Assembly: GCA_028821775.1 (NCBI GenBank) | Contig: JAPKFB010000029.1 | Location: 1 to 58,995, forward strand | Length of the DNA: 58,995 nucleotides | Origin: Roseibacillus sp. | GTDB lineage: Bacteria; Verrucomicrobiota; Verrucomicrobiia; Verrucomicrobiales; Akkermansiaceae | Direction of reading: 5' to 3' | In this document: positions 9,766 to 17,775 of the stretch, one piece after another | Layout: each line of letters opens with the position of its first letter | How positions within the stretch are numbered: the first letter of the stretch is position 1 | Notes under the pieces: model-generated | The model's database searches: none | The model's input: the letters and a program-made list of their open reading frames with translations, nothing else | Told to the model about the DNA's origin: nothing | Position numbers and translations under genes: made by a program

Positions 9766-10617
9766 ATGCAAGTTCTCCGCATCCTTCTAGCTGGCGCCCT
9801 GCTCCTCACCGCCTGCTCTCCCACTGGTGGTCAGCCCTCCAAACCGCCCCGCCCCGGCCCCCCAACGCCGCCCCCTTCCGCCGCACCCTCGGCCCGGCTT
9901 TCGCCCGCCCAGCGCCATGCCATCGGCATGAAAATCTGGCGGAATGAATCGGCCGGCAAAGTCAGCGGGCTCACCCACTGGAATGAGGGGGAAGAGTTTC
10001 CCTCCCTCGGGATCGGGCACTTCATCTGGTATCCCAAGGGCTTCAACGGTCGCTGGACCGAAACCTTCCCCGAGTTCATTCGCTTCGCCAAGTCCCGTGG
10101 GATCCGTGACATTCCTGCGGCCGCCCTCCTCCCCGACTGCCCGTGGAACAACCGAGCCGCCTTCACCAGGGACTTCCAGGGAGGGTCCCTCATGGCCCTG
10201 CGCAAATGGCTCACTACCAACGTGAACCTTCAAACCGAGTTCATCATGGCCAAGTCCCGGGCAGCCCTGCCCAAGATCATGGCGGCCGCTCCCGCCTCCC
10301 AACGACCACGGATCAAGGCCAACTATGACAAGGTCGCGGCGACCCCAAATGGGACCTACGCCTTGATTGACTACGTGAATTTCAAAGGCGACGGGACCAA
10401 TCCACGCGAGCAATACAAGGGCCAGGGCTGGGGGCTCATGTGGGTTCTCCTCGCCATGCGCGACGTAGCCGCGGGCCCAGCCGCCGCTCGCGAGTTTGCT
10501 ATCTCTGCCAAGGGTCGCCTCGACCTCCGCGTCAGGAACTCCCCTCCAGCCCGCGGCGAGAACCGCTGGACTGCTGGTTGGCACAATCGCTGCGACACCT
10601 ACACCAGACCGCTCTAA
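9766..10617 (+). CDS. Lipoprotein with a conserved lysozyme-like domain of unknown function
   Basis: The N-terminus is a lipoprotein signal with lipobox LLTAC (Cys17), followed by a Pro-rich linker to about residue 42. The rest is a conserved domain containing KIWRNESAGKVSGLTHW, GEEFPSLGIGHFIWYPKG and IDYVNFKGDGTNPREQY. The pattern of a Glu in WRNE followed by GIGH and a later Asn/Gly-rich loop recalls lysozyme-like hydrolases, so a peptidoglycan role is possible but unproven. Homologues occur in several Gram-negative phyla as hypothetical proteins. It lies alone, divergent from the DUF3147 gene. Confidence 0.75.
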   Translation: MQVLRILLAGALLLTACSPTGGQPSKPPRPGPPTPPPSAAPSARLSPAQRHAIGMKIWRNESAGKVSGLTHWNEGEEFPSLGIGHFIWYPKGFNGRWTETFPEFIRFAKSRGIRDIPAAALLPDCPWNNRAAFTRDFQGGSLMALRKWLTTNVNLQTEFIMAKSRAALPKIMAAAPASQRPRIKANYDKVAATPNGTYALIDYVNFKGDGTNPREQYKGQGWGLMWVLLAMRDVAAGPAAAREFAISAKGRLDLRVRNSPPARGENRWTAGWHNRCDTYTRPL

Positions 10618-10736
10618 AGTGTGTTCGAACACACCCTAGCGAGGTCGCAACTCGGAAGCTCACAGGCCAGGTTGCCACCTTCCGACTTTCCTTCCACCTT
10701 TGACTTCCTCCCTCCTCTCCCCAATTCTTCCACCCG

Positions 10737-11171
10737 ATGGCCACCGAAACCACCCTCATCCTCTTCAAGCCCGACGGCATCCAAAAAGGTCTCACCGGCA
10801 CCGTGCTCTCCCGATACCTTGCCGAGGGATTCCGGATCCGCGGCCTCAAGATGCTGGCCGCCACCGATGAGCTTCTGAACGAACACTATGCTCACATCGC
10901 GGAGCTCCCCTTCTTTCCAGGCGTGCGCTCCTTCATGCAGGAGGCCCCCATCATCGCCCTCGCCCTCGAAGGCGAAAATATCATCACTCGCGTGCGCGAC
11001 CTCCTCGGTCCCACCGACTCCAAGGATGCTGCCGAGGGAACGATCCGGGGAGATTTCGGAAACAAGGACGACGACTCCAAGATGCGAAACATTTGCCACG
11101 CCTCCGACAGCCCGGAAGCAGCCGCCGCCGAAGTCAAACGCTTCTTCGGCGACGGCGAAGTTTTCGCCTAG
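10737..11171 (+). CDS. ndk: Nucleoside diphosphate kinase
   Basis: Ndk moves the gamma-phosphate between nucleoside triphosphates and diphosphates. The 144-residue length is standard. The start TLILFKPDGIQKG, the RDLLGPTDSKDA loop and the active-site segment MRNICHASDS, with the phosphorylated His, are clear. A short acidic run (NKDDDSK) sits just before the active-site strand. It converges on the methyltransferase gene across 56 bp. Confidence 0.97.
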   Translation: MATETTLILFKPDGIQKGLTGTVLSRYLAEGFRIRGLKMLAATDELLNEHYAHIAELPFFPGVRSFMQEAPIIALALEGENIITRVRDLLGPTDSKDAAEGTIRGDFGNKDDDSKMRNICHASDSPEAAAAEVKRFFGDGEVFA

Positions 11172-11227
11172 CACCCCCTCGGCAACTCCGAGCTTCCACC
11201 CGGATCGCCCCTGCCCAACGCCCAGGC

Positions 11228-11800
11228 CTACGATCCCTTGAGTCCGTCCGCAGTCGCTGATTTTCGGACTGTCACCAAGAGGGGACCATCCTCCCTCTCT
11301 TTGCGCTCGAAAATCTCAATCTCGGCTCCCACCAGGGCGGCGGCCCAGGCACTGATCGCTTCCGCCTCCTCCCTTCCGCCGGGATGACCCCGGTAGCAAA
11401 CTGCCGTGATGACCCCCCCTCCCCGCAACGCTCGCCACCCCTGCTCCAAGGCCGCAATGGTGGTCTCCTTCCTGGTCGTGAATGCATGATCTCCGCCCGG
11501 GAGATATCCCAGATTGAACATCACTGCGGCCACCGGACCACTGATCGCACTCGCCAATTCTGCATGACTCCCCCGGACCAACTGCACTCGCCCGTCCCCG
11601 ATCCCGTTCTCTAACAGAAGGTGCCGGGTCAATTCCACCGCCTTTTCCTGCAGGTCAATTCCGATCACGTTCCCCTCCGCACCCACCAGCTTCCCGAGAA
11701 ACAAGGTGTCATGTCCATTGCCCATCGTGGCATCGACTACCGTCTCCCCGGTCCGCACGACCCTCCGTACTGCCTGATGCGCCTGTTCCGTCGCCCGCAT
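11228..11800 (-). CDS. mnmM: Class I SAM methyltransferase of the YtqB/MnmM type
   Basis: The 190-residue protein is a small Rossmann methyltransferase. It has the SAM-binding motif DATMGNGHDTLFL (about 23-35), the acidic ribose loop GIDLQ, and the family-specific segment MFNLGYLPGGDH, as in Bacillus YtqB. YtqB/MnmM is known to methylate nm5(s2)U34 of certain tRNAs to mnm5(s2)U. It starts 9 bp after the stop of an FAD-dependent oxidoreductase gene on the same strand, which would supply the preceding step. The gene symbol rests on family resemblance and this neighbour; other YtqB-like methylases with different substrates cannot be excluded. Confidence 0.8.
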   Translation of the reverse strand: MRATEQAHQAVRRVVRTGETVVDATMGNGHDTLFLGKLVGAEGNVIGIDLQEKAVELTRHLLLENGIGDGRVQLVRGSHAELASAISGPVAAVMFNLGYLPGGDHAFTTRKETTIAALEQGWRALRGGGVITAVCYRGHPGGREEAEAISAWAAALVGAEIEIFERKEREDGPLLVTVRKSATADGLKGS

Positions 11801-11809
11801 ACCGCCACT

Positions 11810-12817
11810 CTACGACACCATCGCGCGCACGTTCAATGCTTCCTCGATCTCCGTGCCCTCGCTCAAGTGCGAAGCCAGGCGTTCTGCCGCCCCGGGCGCA
11901 TAGAGCACGCCCTTTGAACCAAGTCCATTGAAAATCGCGAGGTTCTCCTGTTCCGGATGACGCCCGATCACGGGCCTGCTTTGACGCACGATGGGACGCA
12001 CCCCCGCCACATGTTCGACCACCTCATAGGGCAGATTGGTAAACGAACGGATGAGTTCCTCGATCTGCGCCCGCCCTGCCGTCGTGATCGTGTCGGTTAA
12101 ATCGTCCCAACTGTAGGTGGACCCCGCCCGGAACAACCCCCCGCCAAGCGGAATGATCCAGCCATTGCGACTCACGATGCGCTCTTCGGGAAATCCGAGA
12201 ATGCGCACCGTCAACAGCTCGCCTTTCGCGCGACGCTCTGGGAGAAAGCCAAAGGGCCCCGAGCCCAGCCCCGCCGCACCGGCGCAGAGCACCGTCACCT
12301 CGGAGTCGGGTGCCGCCACCTCGAGGTCCACTTCCCTCACATCGAAAAGCCCCGCGGCTCGAAAATAGCCCTTGGAGGCTTCCAAAAAACGCTGCGTGTC
12401 GAGCCGACCGCCACCGGCCCAGACCACACCCCCATGGGGGGCATCGTAGGGACACTCCGAATTCTCCACCATGCCCTCGATCCATGGCGCAAGCTCCTCG
12501 CGCTTGGCATCGAACCTGGCACGCTCTCCTGCATTCGCAAAGAGCCGCACGATGGGAGTTTCATAGAAGAACTGCTCCTCCAGCACCCGCTCCACACTGC
12601 GATAGAAACGAAGCGCCTCCGGGAGAAATTCCTCCAACCGCCAACTGGGATTCATCCCCCGACCCGTCACCGGAGTGAGGAGCCCCGCAGAAATCAGCGA
12701 AGTGCTGCGGTGATCACCGCGATGCACGATCCGAATGCTCTTGCCGCGATCCCAAAGCCGCCAGGTCAGGCACGTCCCCGCGATCCCTTGCCCGACAATT
12801 GTGATATCAGCTTTCAT
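11810..12817 (-). CDS. FAD-dependent oxidoreductase (DAO family), candidate for the MnmC-oxidase step in tRNA U34 modification
   Basis: The 335-residue protein opens with the dinucleotide fold GQGIAG (9-14) and ends with the second FAD contact near GLGSKGVLYAPG, as in glycine-oxidase-like DAO enzymes. The segment SAGLLTPVTGRGMNP matches the flavin-proximal loop of this group. In E. coli the oxidase half of MnmC, also a DAO-fold domain, removes carboxymethyl from cmnm5U34 so that a methyltransferase can act. Here the oxidase and methyltransferase are separate genes 9 bp apart. I infer the same role; an ordinary amino-acid oxidase remains possible. Confidence 0.7.
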   Translation of the reverse strand: MKADITIVGQGIAGTCLTWRLWDRGKSIRIVHRGDHRSTSLISAGLLTPVTGRGMNPSWRLEEFLPEALRFYRSVERVLEEQFFYETPIVRLFANAGERARFDAKREELAPWIEGMVENSECPYDAPHGGVVWAGGGRLDTQRFLEASKGYFRAAGLFDVREVDLEVAAPDSEVTVLCAGAAGLGSGPFGFLPERRAKGELLTVRILGFPEERIVSRNGWIIPLGGGLFRAGSTYSWDDLTDTITTAGRAQIEELIRSFTNLPYEVVEHVAGVRPIVRQSRPVIGRHPEQENLAIFNGLGSKGVLYAPGAAERLASHLSEGTEIEEALNVRAMVS

Positions 12818-13059
12818 CGTTTTTTACCCCTTCACTGCGGTGGCTTCATTCCTCCTCCACCTCACTCGAGCGACCGGGGGTCCTCCCCCAACCTGCCAGC
12901 GTGCAGCGAACTCAGCGATCCGTGGATGGGGTCTCATCTCTTACCCACATGCTACCGCGGTCTCAGATCGCCGTCAACGAGTCAGCGCAATGGGTGGCGA
13001 CCGGCGGTCGTGACTCGAACCATCCTCCACCGAATGAACGCACCGCAACGAGCAGGACC

Positions 13060-14832
13060 CTAAAATGACCAGAATATTGGAATGAGCCAGCAGGCCATCA
13101 CGCCCACCGCGATGTTCAACGGCAATCCAAACACGACGAAATCGCGGTAGTTGTAGCCTCCCGGACCATAGACCAGCAGGTTGGTCTGGTAGCCCATCGG
13201 GGTTGCCATGGCCGTCGAAGCGGCAAAGGCGACCGCCATGATGAAAGGCTCGGAGCTGCATTCCAATTTCTGGGCCAGCTGAATTCCAAGCGGCGCACAA
13301 AGCACTGCGGCCGGCTTGTTCAGGATCAACAAGCTGAGCACCGCCGTCATGAAATAAAACACTCCTAGCGCCGCATGATTCCCCCAATGTTCGACCGCTG
13401 CAGACAGATTGTTTGCCACAATGGCCAGGGCCCCCGTCTTCTCCATGCCGCAACCCAGGGCCATCATCCCTGCAATCAAGACGAGAACCGCCCAATCGAT
13501 CGAGCGATAGGCATCACGCGCCGTCAGGCACCCGGTCAAGACCATCACCGCGGCACCACCGAGCGCAAGCACACTGATGGGAACCAACCCGAAGGCGGCA
13601 AGCACCACCACGGCCAGAATCGTGGCCAGCGCAATGGGAGCCTTGTGACGCTCGATCACCTGGTCGTGCACCCCTTCGAGCAAAATAAACTCATCCTTGT
13701 CACGAAGCTTTTCCAGAGCATCGGTCGATCCGCGCACCAGAAGAATGTCGCCCATCCGCAACTCGATATCAGCGATCTCGCGCTGATGATGACGCCCTCG
13801 CCGCTGCAGGGCAAAAACCGAAACATCGAAACGCTCACGGAGACCAATTTGTCGGCAGGTCCGCCCGATGAGGGGCGAATCCGGAGCGACCATGAGCTCG
13901 AAGAGGGTCATCTCGACCCGCTTCACGCCCTGCTCCCCGTCCATCATCTCAGCCGTGATGTTGATCTGATGCTTGCGGTCAAGTTCCAGAATCTTGTTGA
14001 GGTCCCCGCGGAGCAGAAGGGTGTCCTCGACTTCCAGAGTCATCTCCTTCCCCAAGCGCTGAATACGGTCACCTCGAATCAGCTCCGCCACCTTGACGCC
14101 CGCGGTGGCGAGAGGAGTCTCGGCGAGTTTCTTGCCGACCAGTTCTGACTCCGCTCCAATCGTCACCTGCGTGATGTATTCCTTGGCATCATCCGCAGTA
14201 ACGGTGGAAGCCAGGGTGGTGCGATTGGGAAGCAGCCGGCGCGAAAAGAAGAGGAGGTAGCCCATCCCCACCACCACGATCGCAATTCCCACCCAGGCGA
14301 ATTCGAACATCCCGATTTTGAAATCCGCCTTGTCCTTGGCTATGTTGGCGATGAGGATGTTCGACGAGGTCCCGATCAGAGTGCAGCTTCCCCCCAGCAT
14401 CGAAGCAAAGGAGATCGGCATGAGAAACTTGGACGGGCTCTCCCCGAGGCGGGCACAGACGGTGAGCACCGCCGGAATGAAGACCACCACCACCGGCGTG
14501 TTGTTGATGAACGCCGACATGAAACACACCGCCGAGAGCGAGAGCACCATGAACCGCATGGGACTGCCCCGTGACCAGTCGGTGAGCTTTCCTCCCAGCG
14601 CCGCCACCAACCCACTGCGCATGAGCGCCGCGCTCAAGACAAACATGGCAGCGATCGTGACGAGGGCTTCATTGCTGAACCCCGCCAGCAATTCATAAGG
14701 CGTGAGAATTCCGAGCAAGCCCAAGGTCACCATGATGAGCAGCCCCACGATGTCCGTCCGCACCTTGTCGGTGACGAACAACACAACCGTGAGCGCCAAC
14801 ATCACGTAGACTGCTATGATCTGCCAATCCAT
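13060..14832 (-). CDS. SLC13-family anion permease with two TrkA-C (RCK_C) domains
   Basis: The 590-residue protein has a split membrane domain of the SLC13/DASS type. It includes SAFINNTPVVVVFIPAVL and a second half with MATPMGYQTNLLVYGPGG, the two SNT/TN-like substrate motifs. Between the halves (about 210-390) lie two RCK_C domains, around TIGAESELVGKKLAET and VAPDSPLIGRTCRQIGL. Such proteins transport sulfate, dicarboxylates or similar anions with Na+; the substrate here cannot be read. The start at 14832 (MDWQII) is chosen, with an alternative at 14850. Upstream and downstream gaps of about 225-240 bp suggest its own transcript. Confidence 0.9.
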   Translation of the reverse strand: MDWQIIAVYVMLALTVVLFVTDKVRTDIVGLLIMVTLGLLGILTPYELLAGFSNEALVTIAAMFVLSAALMRSGLVAALGGKLTDWSRGSPMRFMVLSLSAVCFMSAFINNTPVVVVFIPAVLTVCARLGESPSKFLMPISFASMLGGSCTLIGTSSNILIANIAKDKADFKIGMFEFAWVGIAIVVVGMGYLLFFSRRLLPNRTTLASTVTADDAKEYITQVTIGAESELVGKKLAETPLATAGVKVAELIRGDRIQRLGKEMTLEVEDTLLLRGDLNKILELDRKHQINITAEMMDGEQGVKRVEMTLFELMVAPDSPLIGRTCRQIGLRERFDVSVFALQRRGRHHQREIADIELRMGDILLVRGSTDALEKLRDKDEFILLEGVHDQVIERHKAPIALATILAVVVLAAFGLVPISVLALGGAAVMVLTGCLTARDAYRSIDWAVLVLIAGMMALGCGMEKTGALAIVANNLSAAVEHWGNHAALGVFYFMTAVLSLLILNKPAAVLCAPLGIQLAQKLECSSEPFIMAVAFAASTAMATPMGYQTNLLVYGPGGYNYRDFVVFGLPLNIAVGVMACWLIPIFWSF

Positions 14833-15075
14833 CTTGTTGACTCCAAGCAATGCATGGACCCGGAAAGGCGGTCAAATCCGAATCGCTTTACTCACCTCGC
14901 CATCGTTTTCATGCGTGCTTTCCCTTGACAGGAATTTGCCCCCGGCAGGCGATCTCGCCGCCCTTTGCATCTCCACCGCCCCTCGATAAAACAATTTCCA
15001 AATGCCCCACGATTTCAGGGCCAAATACTCGTGAAGAACGCCTCTCAGCGCACTTCCCTGCCCCTCAGGGTCTGT

Positions 15076-15888
15076 TTATTCGTTGCCTTGGGGCAGCTTG
15101 AAGTTCGCACACTGGCTGAGAAACTCTTTCGGATTTTCATAGATCACCTTATGTATGAGCTCGGCGGTGTGCTTGCGCTTTTTCATTTCGAGCGCGCACT
15201 TCACCACCGCGAGCGGATCGGAGATTCCCCAGTCACAAGCCGAGTTCATCCAGATGCGTTCGGTCCCGAACGTCTCGAGGATGTCGATCGCACGACCGGG
15301 AGTACACTTGGACTCTGGATAGAGCGTCATGCCCGCCCAGAATCCTGCGTCCAGCGCAATCGCAGCGGTGTGTTCCTCCACATGATCAATGATCACGCGA
15401 TCAGGATTCACATTCGCATTTTTCATCGCATCAACAATGAGACGCGTCCCCTTGAGCTTGTCCTCCAAATGCGGAGTATGCACCAGGATCGGAAGGTCCC
15501 GTTCCTGGGCCAGCGCGATGTGCTCTTCAAGAATGAGGTGCTCATTCTTCGTGTTTTTGTTCAGTCCGATCTCCCCAATGCCCAGCACAGTGGGCTGATC
15601 AAGGAACTCGGGAATCATGGAGAGCACCTCCCGACCGAAGACCACATCATCCGCCTCCTTCGGGTTGATGCAGAGCCAGGTATAGTGCAGGATGCCAAAC
15701 TTCGCCGCGCGGGCCGGCTCGTAGTCCGTGAGCTGGCGATAGTAATCGCGGAAGCCTTCCACTGACCCCCGGTCATATCCGGCCCAGAAGGCAGGTTCAC
15801 AAAGCGCTTGGCAGCCCGCCTGGGCGATGGCTTGGTAGTCGTCAGTCGTGCGACTGACCATGTGGGCGTGCGGTTCAATGTATTGCAT
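15076..15888 (-). CDS. eboB: EboB-type TatD-like metal-dependent hydrolase
   Basis: The 270-residue protein is a TatD/amidohydrolase barrel. Metal and active-site motifs are HAH (7-9), GEIGLN, VHTPH, IDHVEEH and NSACDWG. The segment SRTTDDYQAIAQAG, the later EPAFW and the LNPKEA-like INPKEAD are typical of EboB in ebo clusters. Those clusters are known for exporting or trafficking a lipid-linked or secondary metabolite in algae-associated bacteria and cyanobacteria. Two further ebo-type genes (eboE, eboC) lie 4-6 kb away on the other strand. An 88-codon gene sits 50 bp upstream and is probably co-transcribed. The biochemical substrate is unknown. Confidence 0.82.
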   Translation of the reverse strand: MQYIEPHAHMVSRTTDDYQAIAQAGCQALCEPAFWAGYDRGSVEGFRDYYRQLTDYEPARAAKFGILHYTWLCINPKEADDVVFGREVLSMIPEFLDQPTVLGIGEIGLNKNTKNEHLILEEHIALAQERDLPILVHTPHLEDKLKGTRLIVDAMKNANVNPDRVIIDHVEEHTAAIALDAGFWAGMTLYPESKCTPGRAIDILETFGTERIWMNSACDWGISDPLAVVKCALEMKKRKHTAELIHKVIYENPKEFLSQCANFKLPQGNE

Positions 15889-15938
15889 CGTTTTGCTGTG
15901 CTAATTCTCTCGCTTGCGTACTCGCTTTCAGCCTCGTG

Positions 15939-16205
15939 CTAAACCTGCGGGGCCCCATAGGCAAACTGGATCTCGGCCTTCTCCACCGGCTCCTTCGAAT
16001 GATCCGAAAGCGACTCCAGGACCGCCTTGGCTCTCGGCCCGTCACCGGGATTCAGCATCGCTTCCATGGCCTTGAGAAACCCGGCATGTCGAAAATCAGA
16101 GTCGCCTTCGTGTCGGTCCAACCGATCGAGGAAGGCTGCGATGTCGATGAGCTTATAGCGCGCATCCATGAAATAGAGGTCGAGGATGTCGGTTTTGCTT
16201 GGCAT
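15939..16205 (-). CDS. Small conserved protein upstream of eboB
   Basis: The 88-residue product is acidic and helical, with DARYKLIDIAAFLDRLDRHE and DFRHAGFLKAMEAML as amphipathic stretches and no signal or membrane segment. I do not recognise the family; it is too short and different to be EboA. Its position 50 bp upstream of eboB on the same strand, and coding-like composition, argue that it is real and works with eboB. It is divergent from the 108-codon gene at 16304 with about 98 bp between. Confidence 0.65.
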   Translation of the reverse strand: MPSKTDILDLYFMDARYKLIDIAAFLDRLDRHEGDSDFRHAGFLKAMEAMLNPGDGPRAKAVLESLSDHSKEPVEKAEIQFAYGAPQV

Positions 16206-16303
16206 GTCCGCAATGTAGTCCCGGTCGGGATTTTCTGAAGGATGAATTTCGAGGAGAGGGAATTGTTGTTGGTTCTTGGAGAATTGGGGGATACAGAGCG
16301 CAC

Positions 16304-16630
16304 ATGAGCGAACGTGATCTGGGAACGCAGCCCTTGGACGGGCTGATGGAAGCCTGGGGAGTGACGAACAATGATGTGGTGGAGACCTCCCCCGAGCAGC
16401 TCACCCACAAGCAGGTGCGCCGCGCCCGAACCGGCCGGCAGCTGACCCTCAAGATGATGATGAAGGTGACCAGGACCTTCAATGTGACCATCTGGCATCG
16501 CATGGACGACGGCCAGAAGACCCGATTTGTCGAATACGGGCACAAGAACCTCTTCAACTACACCAAGGGGTTTGATCCCGAGGCGGTCGATCCCAACATC
16601 AATCTCGCCGCTGAAGTCAAGGGCAAGTAG
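16304..16630 (+). CDS. Small conserved protein with helix-turn-helix-like region
   Basis: The 108-residue protein contains LGTQPLDGLMEAWGVTNND, then SPEQLTHKQVRRARTGRQLT and a helical stretch LKMMMKVTRTFN. The same arrangement (LGxQPLD, a helix, EQLTHK, a basic Arg/Gly patch) occurs in small conserved proteins of Verrucomicrobiota and Planctomycetota, as far as I recall. It resembles a degenerate DNA-binding fold, but no function is established. The ATG at 16304 is chosen; upstream in-frame codons overlap the divergent gene's control region. Confidence 0.65.
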   Translation: MSERDLGTQPLDGLMEAWGVTNNDVVETSPEQLTHKQVRRARTGRQLTLKMMMKVTRTFNVTIWHRMDDGQKTRFVEYGHKNLFNYTKGFDPEAVDPNINLAAEVKGK

Positions 16631-16642
16631 TCCACCCGAGGC

Positions 16643-17667
16643 TCACTTCGTTTCCACTCGCAGGCGCACAAACAACCGCGTGTTCGACGAAATCGGATCC
16701 GCCACACGCACGCTGATCAAGTCGAGCCCGACCTGGGCGGAGGGGGCGTAGGTGAGGACCTGCGTGATCTCCTGCAAGCTGACGAGATCCTGGGATGCTT
16801 CGGGCGTAATGATCACTCCTTCCGCCGCGTTGTTGCGAGTGAAGGTCATCACCGCATAAGCATCGACGAAGCCACCCACGCTGAGCTCCTGGAGCGTGAT
16901 TCCGGGATGCAAGATCACATCATTGCTTGCGGGCGATCCACCGAGGGCATACTCGACGAGCACTGTCAGCTGATCATGATCGAGATCGGTCAACTCACTG
17001 CCCACCCCCAATCCATACGAAGCGAGCCAGGTGGTGAGCGACACCGCATCATCCGTCCCCGGCAACCCCCGATCGCCACACTGGAGCGCCAACTCGAGGC
17101 CTGCGATGGATCAGGATTCTCTTGCGGGCGGGCCAAGGTGAGCTAAAAGCCGTTTCCATCGGCGGCCTTCGGCCAAGGCGCATCATCGCCGCAGGCAACG
17201 CTCTGAACCGACTGTGATCCGCTCGCCAGGGCCAGGTTGATCAAGGCGAGGAGTTCGCCGCCGGCCCGCATGATAAAATACCCGGCTTCGTGGGGGATGA
17301 GTTCGTATCCCTTGCCGATGAATCCGCGCGTGTTGGAAAAGTTCCAGGCGGTTCGAAACCAGGAGGCGAGGGTGAAGGAGGTGTTTTGATCAAACTCGAA
17401 ATCGGCGTGATCCGATATGCGAACGATGCCGTTCCCCCCATCGAGGGTTACCGCTCCATCAAATTTTCCACTCCTGAGGAAGCTCGCTCCGCTTTCCAGA
17501 CCTCCCGCATGAGTGGCCCCGTCGGGCGAGGTATCTCCCGCCGTGATCCCGACTCCTTCATCAAAGGTCCACCACCCAACCAGGTCGGCGTGGGAACGAG
17601 AGAGGGGCAGCGCTACCAACAAGAAGACCAGGACAGAACCCGAGCCCAGGGGGAGGAACTTCGAAAC
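16643..17667 (-). pseudogene. Broken secreted LamG-domain protein gene
   Basis: Three fragments of one gene read consecutively on the minus strand. First is a signal-like stretch (KFLPLGSGSVLVFLLVALP) and a partial LamG/jelly-roll domain (DLVGWWTFDEGVG, then GNGIVRISDHADFEF). It ends at an in-frame TAG at about 17143 in DGNGF-stop-LTLARPQENPDP. The frame then continues to SSWRSSVAIGG and is broken again near 17065-17071. One more G there would restore GLPGTDDAVSLTTWLASYGL and the typical verrucomicrobial C-terminal segment ending at 16643. The LamG domain also looks short, suggesting an internal deletion. A start codon is missing at the expected place before KFLPL. Two independent lesions make a functional product unlikely. 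Confidence 0.8.
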
Positions 17668-17775
17668 TTATTGCATTACAACGTCATCGCGACGGAAATT
17701 TTGTGTGCCCAAACTACCAATCAAGGCCTGCACTTCCCCGCTTTGCAGTGTAGCTTGCCCAGACCCCTCCCCCCA

